From assembly GCF_003814875.1 (NCBI RefSeq), contig NZ_RKQF01000001.1:10850001-10914000 (forward strand): a stretch of DNA of 64,000 nucleotides, written 5' to 3'. The notes beneath the pieces are model-generated. The model made no database searches. It was not told the origin of the DNA and was given only the letters and a program-made list of their open reading frames with translations. The position numbers were made by a program, and so were the translations under genes. This stretch comes from Streptomyces sp. Ag109_O5-1. GTDB lineage: Bacteria; Actinomycetota; Actinomycetes; Streptomycetales; Streptomycetaceae. This document shows positions 41,664-49,314 of this stretch, one piece after another (within the stretch, counting starts at the first letter, position 1; every line of letters begins with the position of its first letter).

Positions 41664-41985
41664 GGAACAGCCACAGCCCGAACACCACCCCGGCCGCCGC
41701 GACGGCGAACCCGAACGCGGTGACGACCGGCCAGGGGCTGTGCGGCGGGAAGAACTCCAGCGGACCGGCGGAGTCCGCCACCTCCGCATCCGCACGGTCC
41801 TGCGGGCGCGGGCCGCGCCGGACGTAGTGCGTCGCGCAGAAGAACGACACCACAAACGCCATCCCGAAGGCCACGATCAGCGCCGCCGTACCCGCCGGGT
41901 CGGCATGCGACCACACGCCGTAGAGCGCCGCCGCGGCGGCGAAGAAGACGGCCACACCGCCGAAGAGCAGCGCCTCGACCTTCAC
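41581..41985 (-). CDS. ctaF: Cytochrome c oxidase subunit IV, actinobacterial CtaF type
   Basis: 134 aa from GTG 41985, overlapping the ctaD stop by GTGA. The N-terminus [25 protein letters not shown] matches CtaF, which has four membrane helices; [21 protein letters not shown] is the third. It stabilises the aa3-type oxidase in actinobacteria. Translationally coupled to ctaD. Confidence 0.88.
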   Translation of the reverse strand: MKVEALLFGGVAVFFAAAAALYGVWSHADPAGTAALIVAFGMAFVVSFFCATHYVRRGPRPQDRADAEVADSAGPLEFFPPHSPWPVVTAFGFAVAAAGVVFGLWLFLIGFGVLARGVAGLVFQYVNRGADQED

Positions 41986-43655
41986 CGCGGAACCTCCGGC
42001 TCCGTCTCCCGGGCGACCTCCGGATGGTGCAGGTCGAACGCGGGAGACTCCGACCGCACCCGGGGCAGCGCCACGAAGTTGTGCCGCGGCGGCGGGCAGG
42101 AGGTGGCCCACTCCAGGGCACGGCCGAACCCCCACGGGTCGTCCTCCTCGACCTGCCGTCCCTTGTGGGCCGTACGCCAGACGTTGTGGAGGAACGGCAG
42201 CGTGGAGACGCCGAGCAGGAACGCGCCCGCCGACGAGATGGTGTTGAGGAGGGTGAAGCCGTCGGCCGGCAGATAGTCGGCGTACCGGCGGGGCATGCCC
42301 TCCGCGCCGAGCCAGTGCTGCACAAGGAACGTCATCTGGAAACCCGGGAAGAGCAGCCAGAAATGCAGCTTGCCCAGCCGCTCGTCCAGCATCTTCCCGG
42401 TGAACTTGGGCCACCAGAAGTAGAACCCGGCGAACATCGCGAACACCACGGTCCCGAACAGCACATAGTGCAGATGGGCGACGATGAAGTACGAGTCGGT
42501 GACATGGAAGTCGATCGGCGGCGACGCGACCAGCACCCCGCTCAGCCCGCCCAGCAGGAACGACACCAGAAAGCCCAGCGACCACAGCATCGGTGTCTCG
42601 AAGGAGAGCGAGCCCCGGTGCATGGTCCCGATCCACGCGAAGAACTTGATGCCGGTCGGCACCGCGATCAGGAACGACATCACCGAGAAGAACGGCAGCA
42701 GCACCGCTCCGGTGGCGAACATATGGTGCGCCCATACGACCGCGGACAGCATGGTGATGGCGATCGTGGCCCCGATCATCGGCAGATAGCCGAACATCGG
42801 CTTGCGGGAGAACACCGGGAGGATCTCGGAGACGATCCCGAAGAACGGCAGCGCGACGATGTACACCTCGGGATGCCCGAAGAACCAGAAGAGGTGCTGC
42901 CACAGCAGCGCCCCGCCGTTGTGCGCGTCGAAGACGTGCGAGCCGAACTTCCGGTCGCACTCCAGGGCGAGGAGGGCGGCGGTGAGCACCGGGAACGCGG
43001 GCAGCACCAGGACGGACGTGAACAGCACGTTCCAGGTGAAGATCGGCATCCGGAACATCGTCATGCCGGGCGCGCGCAGGCACATGATCGTCGTGGCGAA
43101 GTTGACCGCGCCCAGGGTCGTCGAGACACCGGTGACCACCAGGCCCATCACCCACAGGTCCGCGCCCGCGCCGGGGGTGTAGTACGCGCTGTTGAGCGGG
43201 GCGTAGGCGAACCAGCCGAAGGCGGCGGCACCACCGGGCACCAGGAAACCCGACACCACCATCAGGCCGCCGAACAGGTACATCCAGTACGACAGCGCGT
43301 TCAGCCTCGGGAAGGCCACGTCCGGCGCCCCGATCTGAAGCGGCATCACGGCGTTCGCGAACCCGGCGAACATCGGGGTCGCGAACAGCAGCATCATGAT
43401 CGTGCCGTGGATGGTGAAGAACTGGTTGTAGGTCTCCTGGCCCATGAACTGCAGCCCGGGCCGCGCCAGTTCGGCCCGCATGCCCAGCGCCAGCAGCCCG
43501 GCGAGGAGGAAGAAGCAGAACGCCGTCACCATGTACAGCCGGCCGATCACCTTGTGGTCGGTCGTGGACGCCCAGCCCAGCATCCGGCGGCCCAGCGGTG
43601 CCGGAGCGAAGGGAGGCGCGGGCTTTTCGCCGACGCGTTGCGACAGTTCGCTCAT
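41982..43655 (-). CDS. ctaD: Cytochrome c oxidase subunit I (aa3 type)
   Basis: 557 aa from ATG 43655 with GGAGGACC upstream. Twelve membrane helices. Low-spin heme ligand in [15 protein letters not shown], the CuB/His-Tyr cross-link motif HPEVYI, the His pair WAHHMF, and heme ligands [10 protein letters not shown] are all intact. [22 protein letters not shown] is typical of K-channel helix VIII. Subunits II and III (ctaC, ctaE) are not adjacent; the gene forms a two-gene unit with ctaF, convergent to the cytochrome b gene. A second oxidase copy for particular oxygen or growth conditions is likely. Confidence 0.93.
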   Translation of the reverse strand: MSELSQRVGEKPAPPFAPAPLGRRMLGWASTTDHKVIGRLYMVTAFCFFLLAGLLALGMRAELARPGLQFMGQETYNQFFTIHGTIMMLLFATPMFAGFANAVMPLQIGAPDVAFPRLNALSYWMYLFGGLMVVSGFLVPGGAAAFGWFAYAPLNSAYYTPGAGADLWVMGLVVTGVSTTLGAVNFATTIMCLRAPGMTMFRMPIFTWNVLFTSVLVLPAFPVLTAALLALECDRKFGSHVFDAHNGGALLWQHLFWFFGHPEVYIVALPFFGIVSEILPVFSRKPMFGYLPMIGATIAITMLSAVVWAHHMFATGAVLLPFFSVMSFLIAVPTGIKFFAWIGTMHRGSLSFETPMLWSLGFLVSFLLGGLSGVLVASPPIDFHVTDSYFIVAHLHYVLFGTVVFAMFAGFYFWWPKFTGKMLDERLGKLHFWLLFPGFQMTFLVQHWLGAEGMPRRYADYLPADGFTLLNTISSAGAFLLGVSTLPFLHNVWRTAHKGRQVEEDDPWGFGRALEWATSCPPPRHNFVALPRVRSESPAFDLHHPEVARETEPEVPR

Positions 43656-43839
43656 GGTCCTCCGCAACACAACAGACATGACCGGTAGATGAGGTTTTGC
43701 GCACTCCTGGGCGACGCTACCGGTGCACCGGCGAATGCCACGTCCGCCACGCCTCGTCTCCCGGGCATTCGACGCGGCACGCCGGGTGCCGGGCGCCCGA
43801 TGCGCGGGACACTGACCGGGCTCGGTGGCAGGCAGGGAA

Positions 43840-43865
43840 CCCCCGGGCCCGCGTGGGCCCGGGGG
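43840..43865 (-). terminator. Hairpin terminator after the SRPBCC gene
   Basis: CCCCCGGGCCC (43840-43850) and GGGCCCGGGGG (43855-43865) form a perfect 11-bp stem with a GCGT loop, 28 bp after the stop of the leftward SRPBCC gene. The rest of 43656-43893 holds a perfect palindrome CCGGTGCACCGG (43720-43731) in the ctaD promoter region and no gene. Confidence 0.75.
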
Positions 43866-43893
43866 CGTGTACGAACGGCCGTTCTCGCAGGCA

Positions 43894-44370
43894 TCAGAGG
43901 ACGGAGCCGGGATTCCCGGGACGGATGCGGCCGCGCCAGCCGCCGGTCTCGCCTCCGCGCTGCTCGATGTAGTCCTTGAAGCGCCGCAGGTCTCCCTTGA
44001 CCCGCCGGTCGATCATGCCGAGGGCGTCGGCCCCCTTCTCGGCGACGCTGCTCGGCTCGACGTCCATCGTGAGCTCCACCCGGGTGTGGGTGTCGTCCAG
44101 GGACTCGAACCGGACGGATCCCCGCTGTCGGATGTCACCCTCGACGGCCCGCCAGGTGATCCTGTCGTCCGCGAGCTGGTCGACGATCTCGGTGTCGAAC
44201 TCACGCCGGACCCCGCCGATCCTGGTGGTCCAGTGGTTGTGCCGGTCGTCGAGCTGCCTGACCTCCTCGACACCCTCCATGAAGTGCGGGAAGTCCTCGA
44301 ACTGGGTCCATTGGTTGTAGGCCGTGCGGACCGGGACGGCGACGTCCACGGCTTCCTTGACCGTGCTCAT
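43894..44370 (-). CDS. SRPBCC-family protein (polyketide cyclase/dehydrase-like)
   Basis: 158 aa from ATG 44370 with GAGGAGG upstream. [36 protein letters not shown] is the START/Bet v1-like N-terminus of the SRPBCC family, and [40 protein letters not shown] is its C-terminal helix, described here as a domain. Such small proteins bind hydrophobic ligands; the DUF-like subgroup is common in stress-associated clusters. Divergent from an alpha/beta hydrolase gene. No catalytic role can be assigned. Confidence 0.85.
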   Translation of the reverse strand: MSTVKEAVDVAVPVRTAYNQWTQFEDFPHFMEGVEEVRQLDDRHNHWTTRIGGVRREFDTEIVDQLADDRITWRAVEGDIRQRGSVRFESLDDTHTRVELTMDVEPSSVAEKGADALGMIDRRVKGDLRRFKDYIEQRGGETGGWRGRIRPGNPGSVL

Positions 44371-44472
44371 CTGTTCCTCCTCGTTGTCCCGCTTGTCTTC
44401 CTGCGGCGACCGGGTACCCCGAGAAGGGAGAATTGTTCTGATCGGTGCAGTGCTTCCGGCAAGGAGGACGCC

Positions 44473-45126
44473 GTGAACGCAGTCATGGAGAGCGTGCGCA
44501 TACCCGCCCGAGGTGTGCTGCTCGAAGCCGACGTGGCCGTCCCCGAGGCGGCGAAGGGTGCCGTGCTCTTCGCGCACGGCAGCGGCAGCAGCCGGCTCAG
44601 CCCCCGCAACCGCTTCGTCGCCGGCGAACTGCGGACGGCGGGGTTCGGCACCGTGCTCGCCGACCTGCTCACCCGCGAGGAGGAGAACGTCGACACGGTC
44701 ACCGGGACGCTCCGCTTCGACATCGACATGCTCGCCGCGCGCCTGGTCGGCCTCGCCGACTGGCTCCAGGGGTACGAGCCCGCCGCCGGCCTCGGCTGCG
44801 GGCTCTTCGGCGCGAGCACGGGCGCCGCGGCCGCCCTGGTCGCCGCTGCGGAGCGCCCCGACACGATCCGCGCGGTCGTCAGCCGGGGCGGCCGGCCGGA
44901 TCTGGCCGGGGACTCCCTGGCGGCCGTCCGGCAGCCGACCCTGCTGATCGTCGGCGGGCGGGACCAGGAGGTGCTGCGGCTCAACAGGGAGGCGATGCGG
45001 GAGATCCCCGGGGAGACCCGGCTGGACGTCGTCCCCGGCGCGACCCATCTGTTCGAGGAGCCCGGCACCCTGGAACGGGTGGCCCACCTGGCCGGTGACT
45101 GGTTCACCCGTCATCTGCCCGGCTGA
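44473..45126 (+). CDS. Alpha/beta hydrolase (dienelactone hydrolase-like)
   Basis: 217 aa from GTG 44473 with AAGGAGG upstream. FAHGSGSSRLSPRNRFVA is the oxyanion region, GLFGASTGAAAALVAA the nucleophile elbow (GxSxG with Ser), VGGRDQEV carries the Asp and PGATHLFEE the His. Small single-domain form without a lid. Members are often found next to phosphoribosyltransferase or stress genes in actinobacteria; the substrate is unknown. Confidence 0.87.
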   Translation: MNAVMESVRIPARGVLLEADVAVPEAAKGAVLFAHGSGSSRLSPRNRFVAGELRTAGFGTVLADLLTREEENVDTVTGTLRFDIDMLAARLVGLADWLQGYEPAAGLGCGLFGASTGAAAALVAAAERPDTIRAVVSRGGRPDLAGDSLAAVRQPTLLIVGGRDQEVLRLNREAMREIPGETRLDVVPGATHLFEEPGTLERVAHLAGDWFTRHLPG

Positions 45127-45142
45127 CCTCGCCGCGGGCCGG

Positions 45143-45610
45143 TCACGGCGCCGAGGGGCGCGTCTCCGTCCAGTCGACCATCAGCCGGCGCTCGGCGAAC
45201 AGCCACTCGCCGTCCTGCTTGGTGAACTCGTCGAGACAGCGGATGGACGCGACCATCAGCGTGCGCTGCCCGTCGTCCCCGACCGAGACATGGTGGGCCA
45301 GGCAGTAGCTCTCGCCGGTCGCACGGTCCCCGTCCAGGGAAACGGTGCTCTGCCCGTTGAAGTGCCTCGTCGTCCGGTACGAGTTGAGGTTGTCGAACAC
45401 GGGGGCGAGCGACTCCCGGCCGTGCAGCTCCTGCGTCGGCTCCGCGGCCGTGGCGTCCATGAAGACCAGGAGACGGGTGTCCTCGGTGAACAGGCTCATC
45501 TGGCCCTTGGCGTCCCGTCGGTCCGCGCAGTGGGCATAGGCGTCGATCAGCTCGCGGACGGCCGGCCGGTCGCCGGCCTCCTGCGGCGATACGGAGGTAT
45601 GGGCGGCCAT
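45143..45610 (-). CDS. SnoaL-like/NTF2-fold protein
   Basis: 155 aa from ATG 45610 with CGGAGGAG upstream. The NTF2-like pattern is clear: VRELIDAYAHCADRRDAKGQMSLFTEDTRLLVF at the N-terminus, RESLAPVFDNL and the C-terminal ...DGEWLFAERRLMVDW. SnoaL-like cone folds act as cyclases, isomerases or ligand binders. It is divergent from a TetR gene with a strong palindrome between, so it is probably repressed by that TetR. Confidence 0.87.
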   Translation of the reverse strand: MAAHTSVSPQEAGDRPAVRELIDAYAHCADRRDAKGQMSLFTEDTRLLVFMDATAAEPTQELHGRESLAPVFDNLNSYRTTRHFNGQSTVSLDGDRATGESYCLAHHVSVGDDGQRTLMVASIRCLDEFTKQDGEWLFAERRLMVDWTETRPSAP

Positions 45611-45669
45611 GAGGGGCTCCTCCGGGTTTCTTGCACCCGTCTATTTGACAGATGTATAAAAGCATAAGC

Positions 45670-45703
45670 GTTGCCGGTGCATGGCCGGCAATGCACCGGC
45701 AAC
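45670..45703. promoter_or_regulatory. Strong TetR-type operator
   Basis: GTTGCCGGTGCAT (45670-45682) and ATGCACCGGCAAC (45691-45703) are perfect 13-bp arms around an 8-bp spacer. The site lies between the divergent SnoaL-like and tetR genes. The upstream 45640-45670 stretch is AT-rich and holds TTGACA (45646-45651, + strand) and TATACAT on the minus strand as promoter elements. Confidence 0.8.
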
Positions 45704-45727
45704 GGCCACGCACAGGAGGGCAGTGCT

Positions 45728-46345
45728 CTGAACGACCGGATCGATCCGCGTATCACCCGAACGGTCCGCGCCTTCGAAGAGGCCGTGGTGGCACTGGCCT
45801 CGGAGCGTCCCGTCTCGCAGATCACCGTCGCCGAGCTCGCGGACCGGGCCGGGGTCACCCGGGCCACCTTCTACAACCGCTACAGCACCCCGCTGGACCC
45901 GCTCATCCAGGTGCTCTACGACGACCTGGAGCGTGGTCACAGGAGGGAGGACGCGCTGCGGGCCCAGGGCGGACACTCCGCTCTGGAACTGCTCCGCCTC
46001 GCCACGGCCGACATCGCCGACCACGTGGAACGGTTCGTGGACGTCTACCGGAACTCCCTCGCCGACCCGGCGGACAGCGGAGTGTACGAGGCACTCGTAC
46101 GGCACTTCAGCGAGTACACCCTGGCGTTCATGGCCCGCACCGGGCAGCCCGCTCTGCCCGGTGCCAACCGGCAGGTGATCGCCCAGTTCATGGCCCATGG
46201 TTTCGCCGGGGCCATCAAGGCCTGGCTCGACGACCCGTCCGTCACCAAGGACGACATGGTCGGCTCGGCCGTGGCCTGCGCCCCCGACTGGTGGACGTCG
46301 GGTTCCGATCCGGACCCCGCCTCCCAGCAACGGAGACCCCAGTGA
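45728..46345 (+). CDS. TetR-family transcriptional regulator
   Basis: About 205 aa. HTH at residues 18-65: PVSQITVAELADRAGVTRATFYNRYSTPLDPLI. The start is unusual: the only in-frame position after a good ribosome binding site (AGGAGGG) is CTG 45728; TTG 45671 and GTG 45677 are in frame too but lie inside the operator palindrome with no Shine-Dalgarno. The stop overlaps the GTG of the next gene (GTGA). It probably represses itself, the downstream reductase-like gene and the divergent SnoaL-like gene. Confidence 0.85.
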   Translation: MNDRIDPRITRTVRAFEEAVVALASERPVSQITVAELADRAGVTRATFYNRYSTPLDPLIQVLYDDLERGHRREDALRAQGGHSALELLRLATADIADHVERFVDVYRNSLADPADSGVYEALVRHFSEYTLAFMARTGQPALPGANRQVIAQFMAHGFAGAIKAWLDDPSVTKDDMVGSAVACAPDWWTSGSDPDPASQQRRPQ

Positions 46346-47007
46346 ACGTCCTTCTCTTCGGTGCGTCCGGCATGGTCGGACAAGGCGTCCTGCGCGCCTG
46401 CCTCCTCGACCCCACGGTCGACGGTGTCCTGGTCGTGAGCCGCCGCCCGCTGGGCGTCACCCACCCCAAGCTCACGGAGGTGATCCACGACGACTTCACC
46501 GACCTGACCGCCATCGGCGACCGGCTGACCGGCATCGACGCCTGCTTCTACTGCCTGGGCGTGTCCTCCGCCGGTATGAGCGAGGCCGAATACACCCGCG
46601 TCACCTACGACTTCACCCTCGCCGCCGCCCGCGCACTGGTGGCCGCGAGCGCCGGACCGACCTTCACCTACGTCTCCGGCGAGGGCACCGACAGCACCGA
46701 ACAGGGCCGCACCATGTGGGCGCGCGTGAAGGGGCGCACCGAGAACGACCTGCTCGCCATGCCGATGGACGCGTACATGTTCCGCCCCGGCTACATCCAG
46801 CCGCTGCACGGAGCGGTCTCCAGAACCTGCTCCTACCGCGTCATGTACACCCTCACCTCCTGGCTCTACCCCCTGCTGCACCGCCTCGTCCCGGCCCACA
46901 CGACGACCACCGAACACCTGGCCCGCGCCATGCTGGCGGTGACCCGCCCCGGCGCCACCGAGAACCGGGTGCTGTACAGCAAGGACATCAACCGCCTGGG
47001 CGCCTGA
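46342..47007 (+). CDS. NAD(P)-binding Rossmann protein (atypical SDR, epimerase-like)
   Basis: 221 aa from GTG 46342. The dinucleotide motif GASGMVGQGVLRACL is at residues 7-21. FYCLGVSSAGMSEAEYTRVTYDFTLAAARA and FTYVSGEGTDSTEQGRTMWARVKGRTEN carry a Ser and Lys at positions expected in extended/atypical SDRs, but the YxxxK motif is degenerate. RPGYIQPL is the usual substrate-loop RPG. It is the TetR co-operon partner and probably acts on a compound sensed by the TetR protein. Confidence 0.85.
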   Translation: MNVLLFGASGMVGQGVLRACLLDPTVDGVLVVSRRPLGVTHPKLTEVIHDDFTDLTAIGDRLTGIDACFYCLGVSSAGMSEAEYTRVTYDFTLAAARALVAASAGPTFTYVSGEGTDSTEQGRTMWARVKGRTENDLLAMPMDAYMFRPGYIQPLHGAVSRTCSYRVMYTLTSWLYPLLHRLVPAHTTTTEHLARAMLAVTRPGATENRVLYSKDINRLGA

Positions 47008-47102
47008 GGGATCCCGTACGGTCGCCGCCCACCGCGTCCGCCGCAGGGCAACCGGCTGACCCGGGACGCCGGCCGGCCTCGGGGCGGATGCGCCGGCGGT
47101 GG

Positions 47103-47867
47103 TCATGTCCCGGTGGACCGCCCTTCGCCGGACTCCGTCGTGAGCTCTTCGAGCATGGGGCGGAGGCGGTTCGCGAGCCGGGGATCGAAGCGTTCGACCT
47201 CGTCCATCGCGAGTGCGGCGGTGGCGGTCAGGGCGCGGCGGAGTTCCGGTTCGGTGAGCGAGCGGACCAGAGTCGACTCCAGCCGATCCGTCAGCTCCTC
47301 GGGCAGCAGATGGGCGCCCTTCGCATAGGCGGTGGGATGGCCCAGCCGGAGGCAGGCGAGTGTGATCGTGTGGTCGCGTGTGGCGCCGATCCAGTGCTCG
47401 GCCTGCCACCGGTGCCCGCGCTCCATGCTGACGCGGGCGTGCAGGGCGTGGTGCCAGACGAGCCCGGCCAGGGTGCCGGGGTCGGGAGCCGCGAAGGGGT
47501 CGTGCGGCCGGGGCTCGCCGAAGAGTGTGCGCCACTGGGGGCCGCGCGGGCCGAACTCGGCCTCGGGGGCGAAGGTCAGGTCGATCTCGAGCCAGCCGGG
47601 GAGCAGGAAGACGCGGATGACGGTGCCACCGGCCGGCAGCTCCCAGTGGTGCCGGACGTCGAGTTCGTCGTAGAGCCACCGGGTCCAGCGGTCCGCGGTG
47701 TCGGTCGGCTCGCCGCGTACGGCGAGGACGAGGTCGATGTCCGACCACCGATCGCCCGCACCGACGGCGAGCGAACCCGTGAAGGCCGCGCCGGTGACGG
47801 TCCCGTCGGTCTCGGCCCGGGCCAGCAACCGCTCCCGGACCCGGTCCCGTTCGGTCGCCGCGAACAT
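47103..47867 (-). CDS. Nucleotidyltransferase-domain protein
   Basis: 254 aa from ATG 47867, with AAAGGAG seven bases upstream; GTG 47870 is an alternative. The polymerase-beta-like motif is GSLAVGAGDRWSDIDLVLAV, with the metal-binding DxD as DID, at about residues 31-50; a third acidic residue is in EIDLTF. The C-terminal helical half includes HHALHARVSMERGHRW. This is the architecture of streptomycin/kanamycin-type nucleotidyltransferases and of uncharacterised relatives. It follows the MFS exporter by 13 bp, so a drug-resistance pair is possible but unproven. Confidence 0.8.
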   Translation of the reverse strand: MFAATERDRVRERLLARAETDGTVTGAAFTGSLAVGAGDRWSDIDLVLAVRGEPTDTADRWTRWLYDELDVRHHWELPAGGTVIRVFLLPGWLEIDLTFAPEAEFGPRGPQWRTLFGEPRPHDPFAAPDPGTLAGLVWHHALHARVSMERGHRWQAEHWIGATRDHTITLACLRLGHPTAYAKGAHLLPEELTDRLESTLVRSLTEPELRRALTATAALAMDEVERFDPRLANRLRPMLEELTTESGEGRSTGT

Positions 47868-47880
47868 CACCCGGCTCCTT

Positions 47881-49119
47881 TCACCTGTTCTGCCCCACCG
47901 GGGGCTCGGCCCGCCGTGCGGCCACGAGCATCACGACCACGGAAGCCAGCGCTATCGCCGCACCGGTGTAGAGCGGCGCCGTGTAGCCGAGGCCCGCGCT
48001 GATGGCGAGGCCGCCGAGCCAGGCGCCGAGGGCGTTGCCGACGTTGGACGCTGACACATTGGCGCTCGCGGCCAGCGCCGCACCGTGGGCGGCGTCGGTC
48101 ACCCTGGTGATCATGCCGGGAACGCCGGCGAACCCGGCCACCCCCATCAGGAACACCAGTATCACCGACGCCACGGCACTGGCGGCCAGCAGGCCGAACG
48201 CGGCCAGGGTGACGGTCAGTCCGAGCGACGAAAGAACCAGCGCGCGATCCCGGGCCCGGTCCGCGGCCCGCCCGCCGATCAGGTTCCCCACGACCAGACC
48301 GACGCCGTACACCATCAGCAGCCAGGCGACATCCGCCGACGAGAACCCGCTGACCTCGGTGAGGGTGTACGCGAGGTAGCTGAACGCCCCGAGCATCCCG
48401 CCGTAGCCGAGCGCGGTGGCCGTCAGCGTCAGCCAGACCTGCGAGGACCGGAACGCCCGGAGCTGGTCCCGCAGGCCGGTGGGCGCCCCGGCCCCCGTCA
48501 CCGTCCCGGCCCGGCCGGGGACGAGGGCGACGATGCCGGCCAGTGCCAGCACGCCGATCGCGGTGACCGCCCAGAACGCCGCCCGCCAGCCCCAGCGCTC
48601 GCCCACCAGCGCACCGAACGGCACACCCAGTACGTTCGCGACCGTCAGCCCGGCGAACATCACCGCCACCGCCCGGGACTTCCGCTCCGGTGCGACCAGA
48701 CTGCCGGCGACGAGCGAGCCGATGCCGAAGAACGAGCCGTGGCACAGGGCGGCGACGATCCGCCCGAGCAGCAGCACGGAGTAGGAGGGCGCGATCGCGG
48801 ACAGCAGGTTGCCGATGACGAACAACGCCACCAGACCCACCAGGACCTGCTTGCGAGGCAGCCGCGCCGTCGCCGCGGTGAGCAGGATCGCGCCGACGGC
48901 GACACTCAGCGCGTACCCGGAGATCAGCCGGCCCGCGGTCGCCTCGGACACCGCGAAGTCCGACGCCACCTGCGGCAGCAGCCCGGCGATCAGGAACTCG
49001 GTCAGCCCGATACCGAACCCGCCGAGTGCCAGCGCCACCAGCCCGCTCGGCACCCGCCGCGGCCCGGCCGCGTGCACCTCCGCCGGCACCTGCCGGTCGT
49101 CGACCCCGGATCCGCCCAT
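47881..49119 (-). CDS. MFS exporter (Cmx/AraJ-like)
   Basis: 412 aa from ATG 49119 (GAGGG upstream); the frame is open to 49233 but that part is Gly/Asp/Arg-rich and unlike an MFS N-terminus. Twelve membrane segments. GFGIGLTEFLIAGLLPQVASDF is the helix 1 signature of DHA1 AraJ/Cmx-type exporters, TARLPRKQVLVGL the motif A region and GVPFGALVGERWGWR a motif C-like stretch. Chloramphenicol-type drugs or sugars are exported by relatives. First gene of a leftward pair with the nucleotidyltransferase. Confidence 0.87.
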   Translation of the reverse strand: MGGSGVDDRQVPAEVHAAGPRRVPSGLVALALGGFGIGLTEFLIAGLLPQVASDFAVSEATAGRLISGYALSVAVGAILLTAATARLPRKQVLVGLVALFVIGNLLSAIAPSYSVLLLGRIVAALCHGSFFGIGSLVAGSLVAPERKSRAVAVMFAGLTVANVLGVPFGALVGERWGWRAAFWAVTAIGVLALAGIVALVPGRAGTVTGAGAPTGLRDQLRAFRSSQVWLTLTATALGYGGMLGAFSYLAYTLTEVSGFSSADVAWLLMVYGVGLVVGNLIGGRAADRARDRALVLSSLGLTVTLAAFGLLAASAVASVILVFLMGVAGFAGVPGMITRVTDAAHGAALAASANVSASNVGNALGAWLGGLAISAGLGYTAPLYTGAAIALASVVVMLVAARRAEPPVGQNR

Positions 49120-49314
49120 GCACCGACCCTCACCGCCGGCACCGGCTCCGTCCATGGACAAAGACCGACGGTGCTTGGACGAATCGGGATCACCGCCGCG
49201 GTCCTCGGTCCGCACCGGTCCGGCGCCGCTCACCCCGAAACCCTTTCTTCACACCTTGACTTAACATCGCGGATATTGCTTGGATCGCAACTCACCCAGA
49301 GTCCAGGAGTAGTT

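Noticed and set aside
43720-43731. CCGGTGCACCGG as a second site of the TetR at 45728
   Set aside because: It shares only the CCGGTGCA core with the 45670 operator and lacks the outer bases; chance is likely in such GC-rich DNA.
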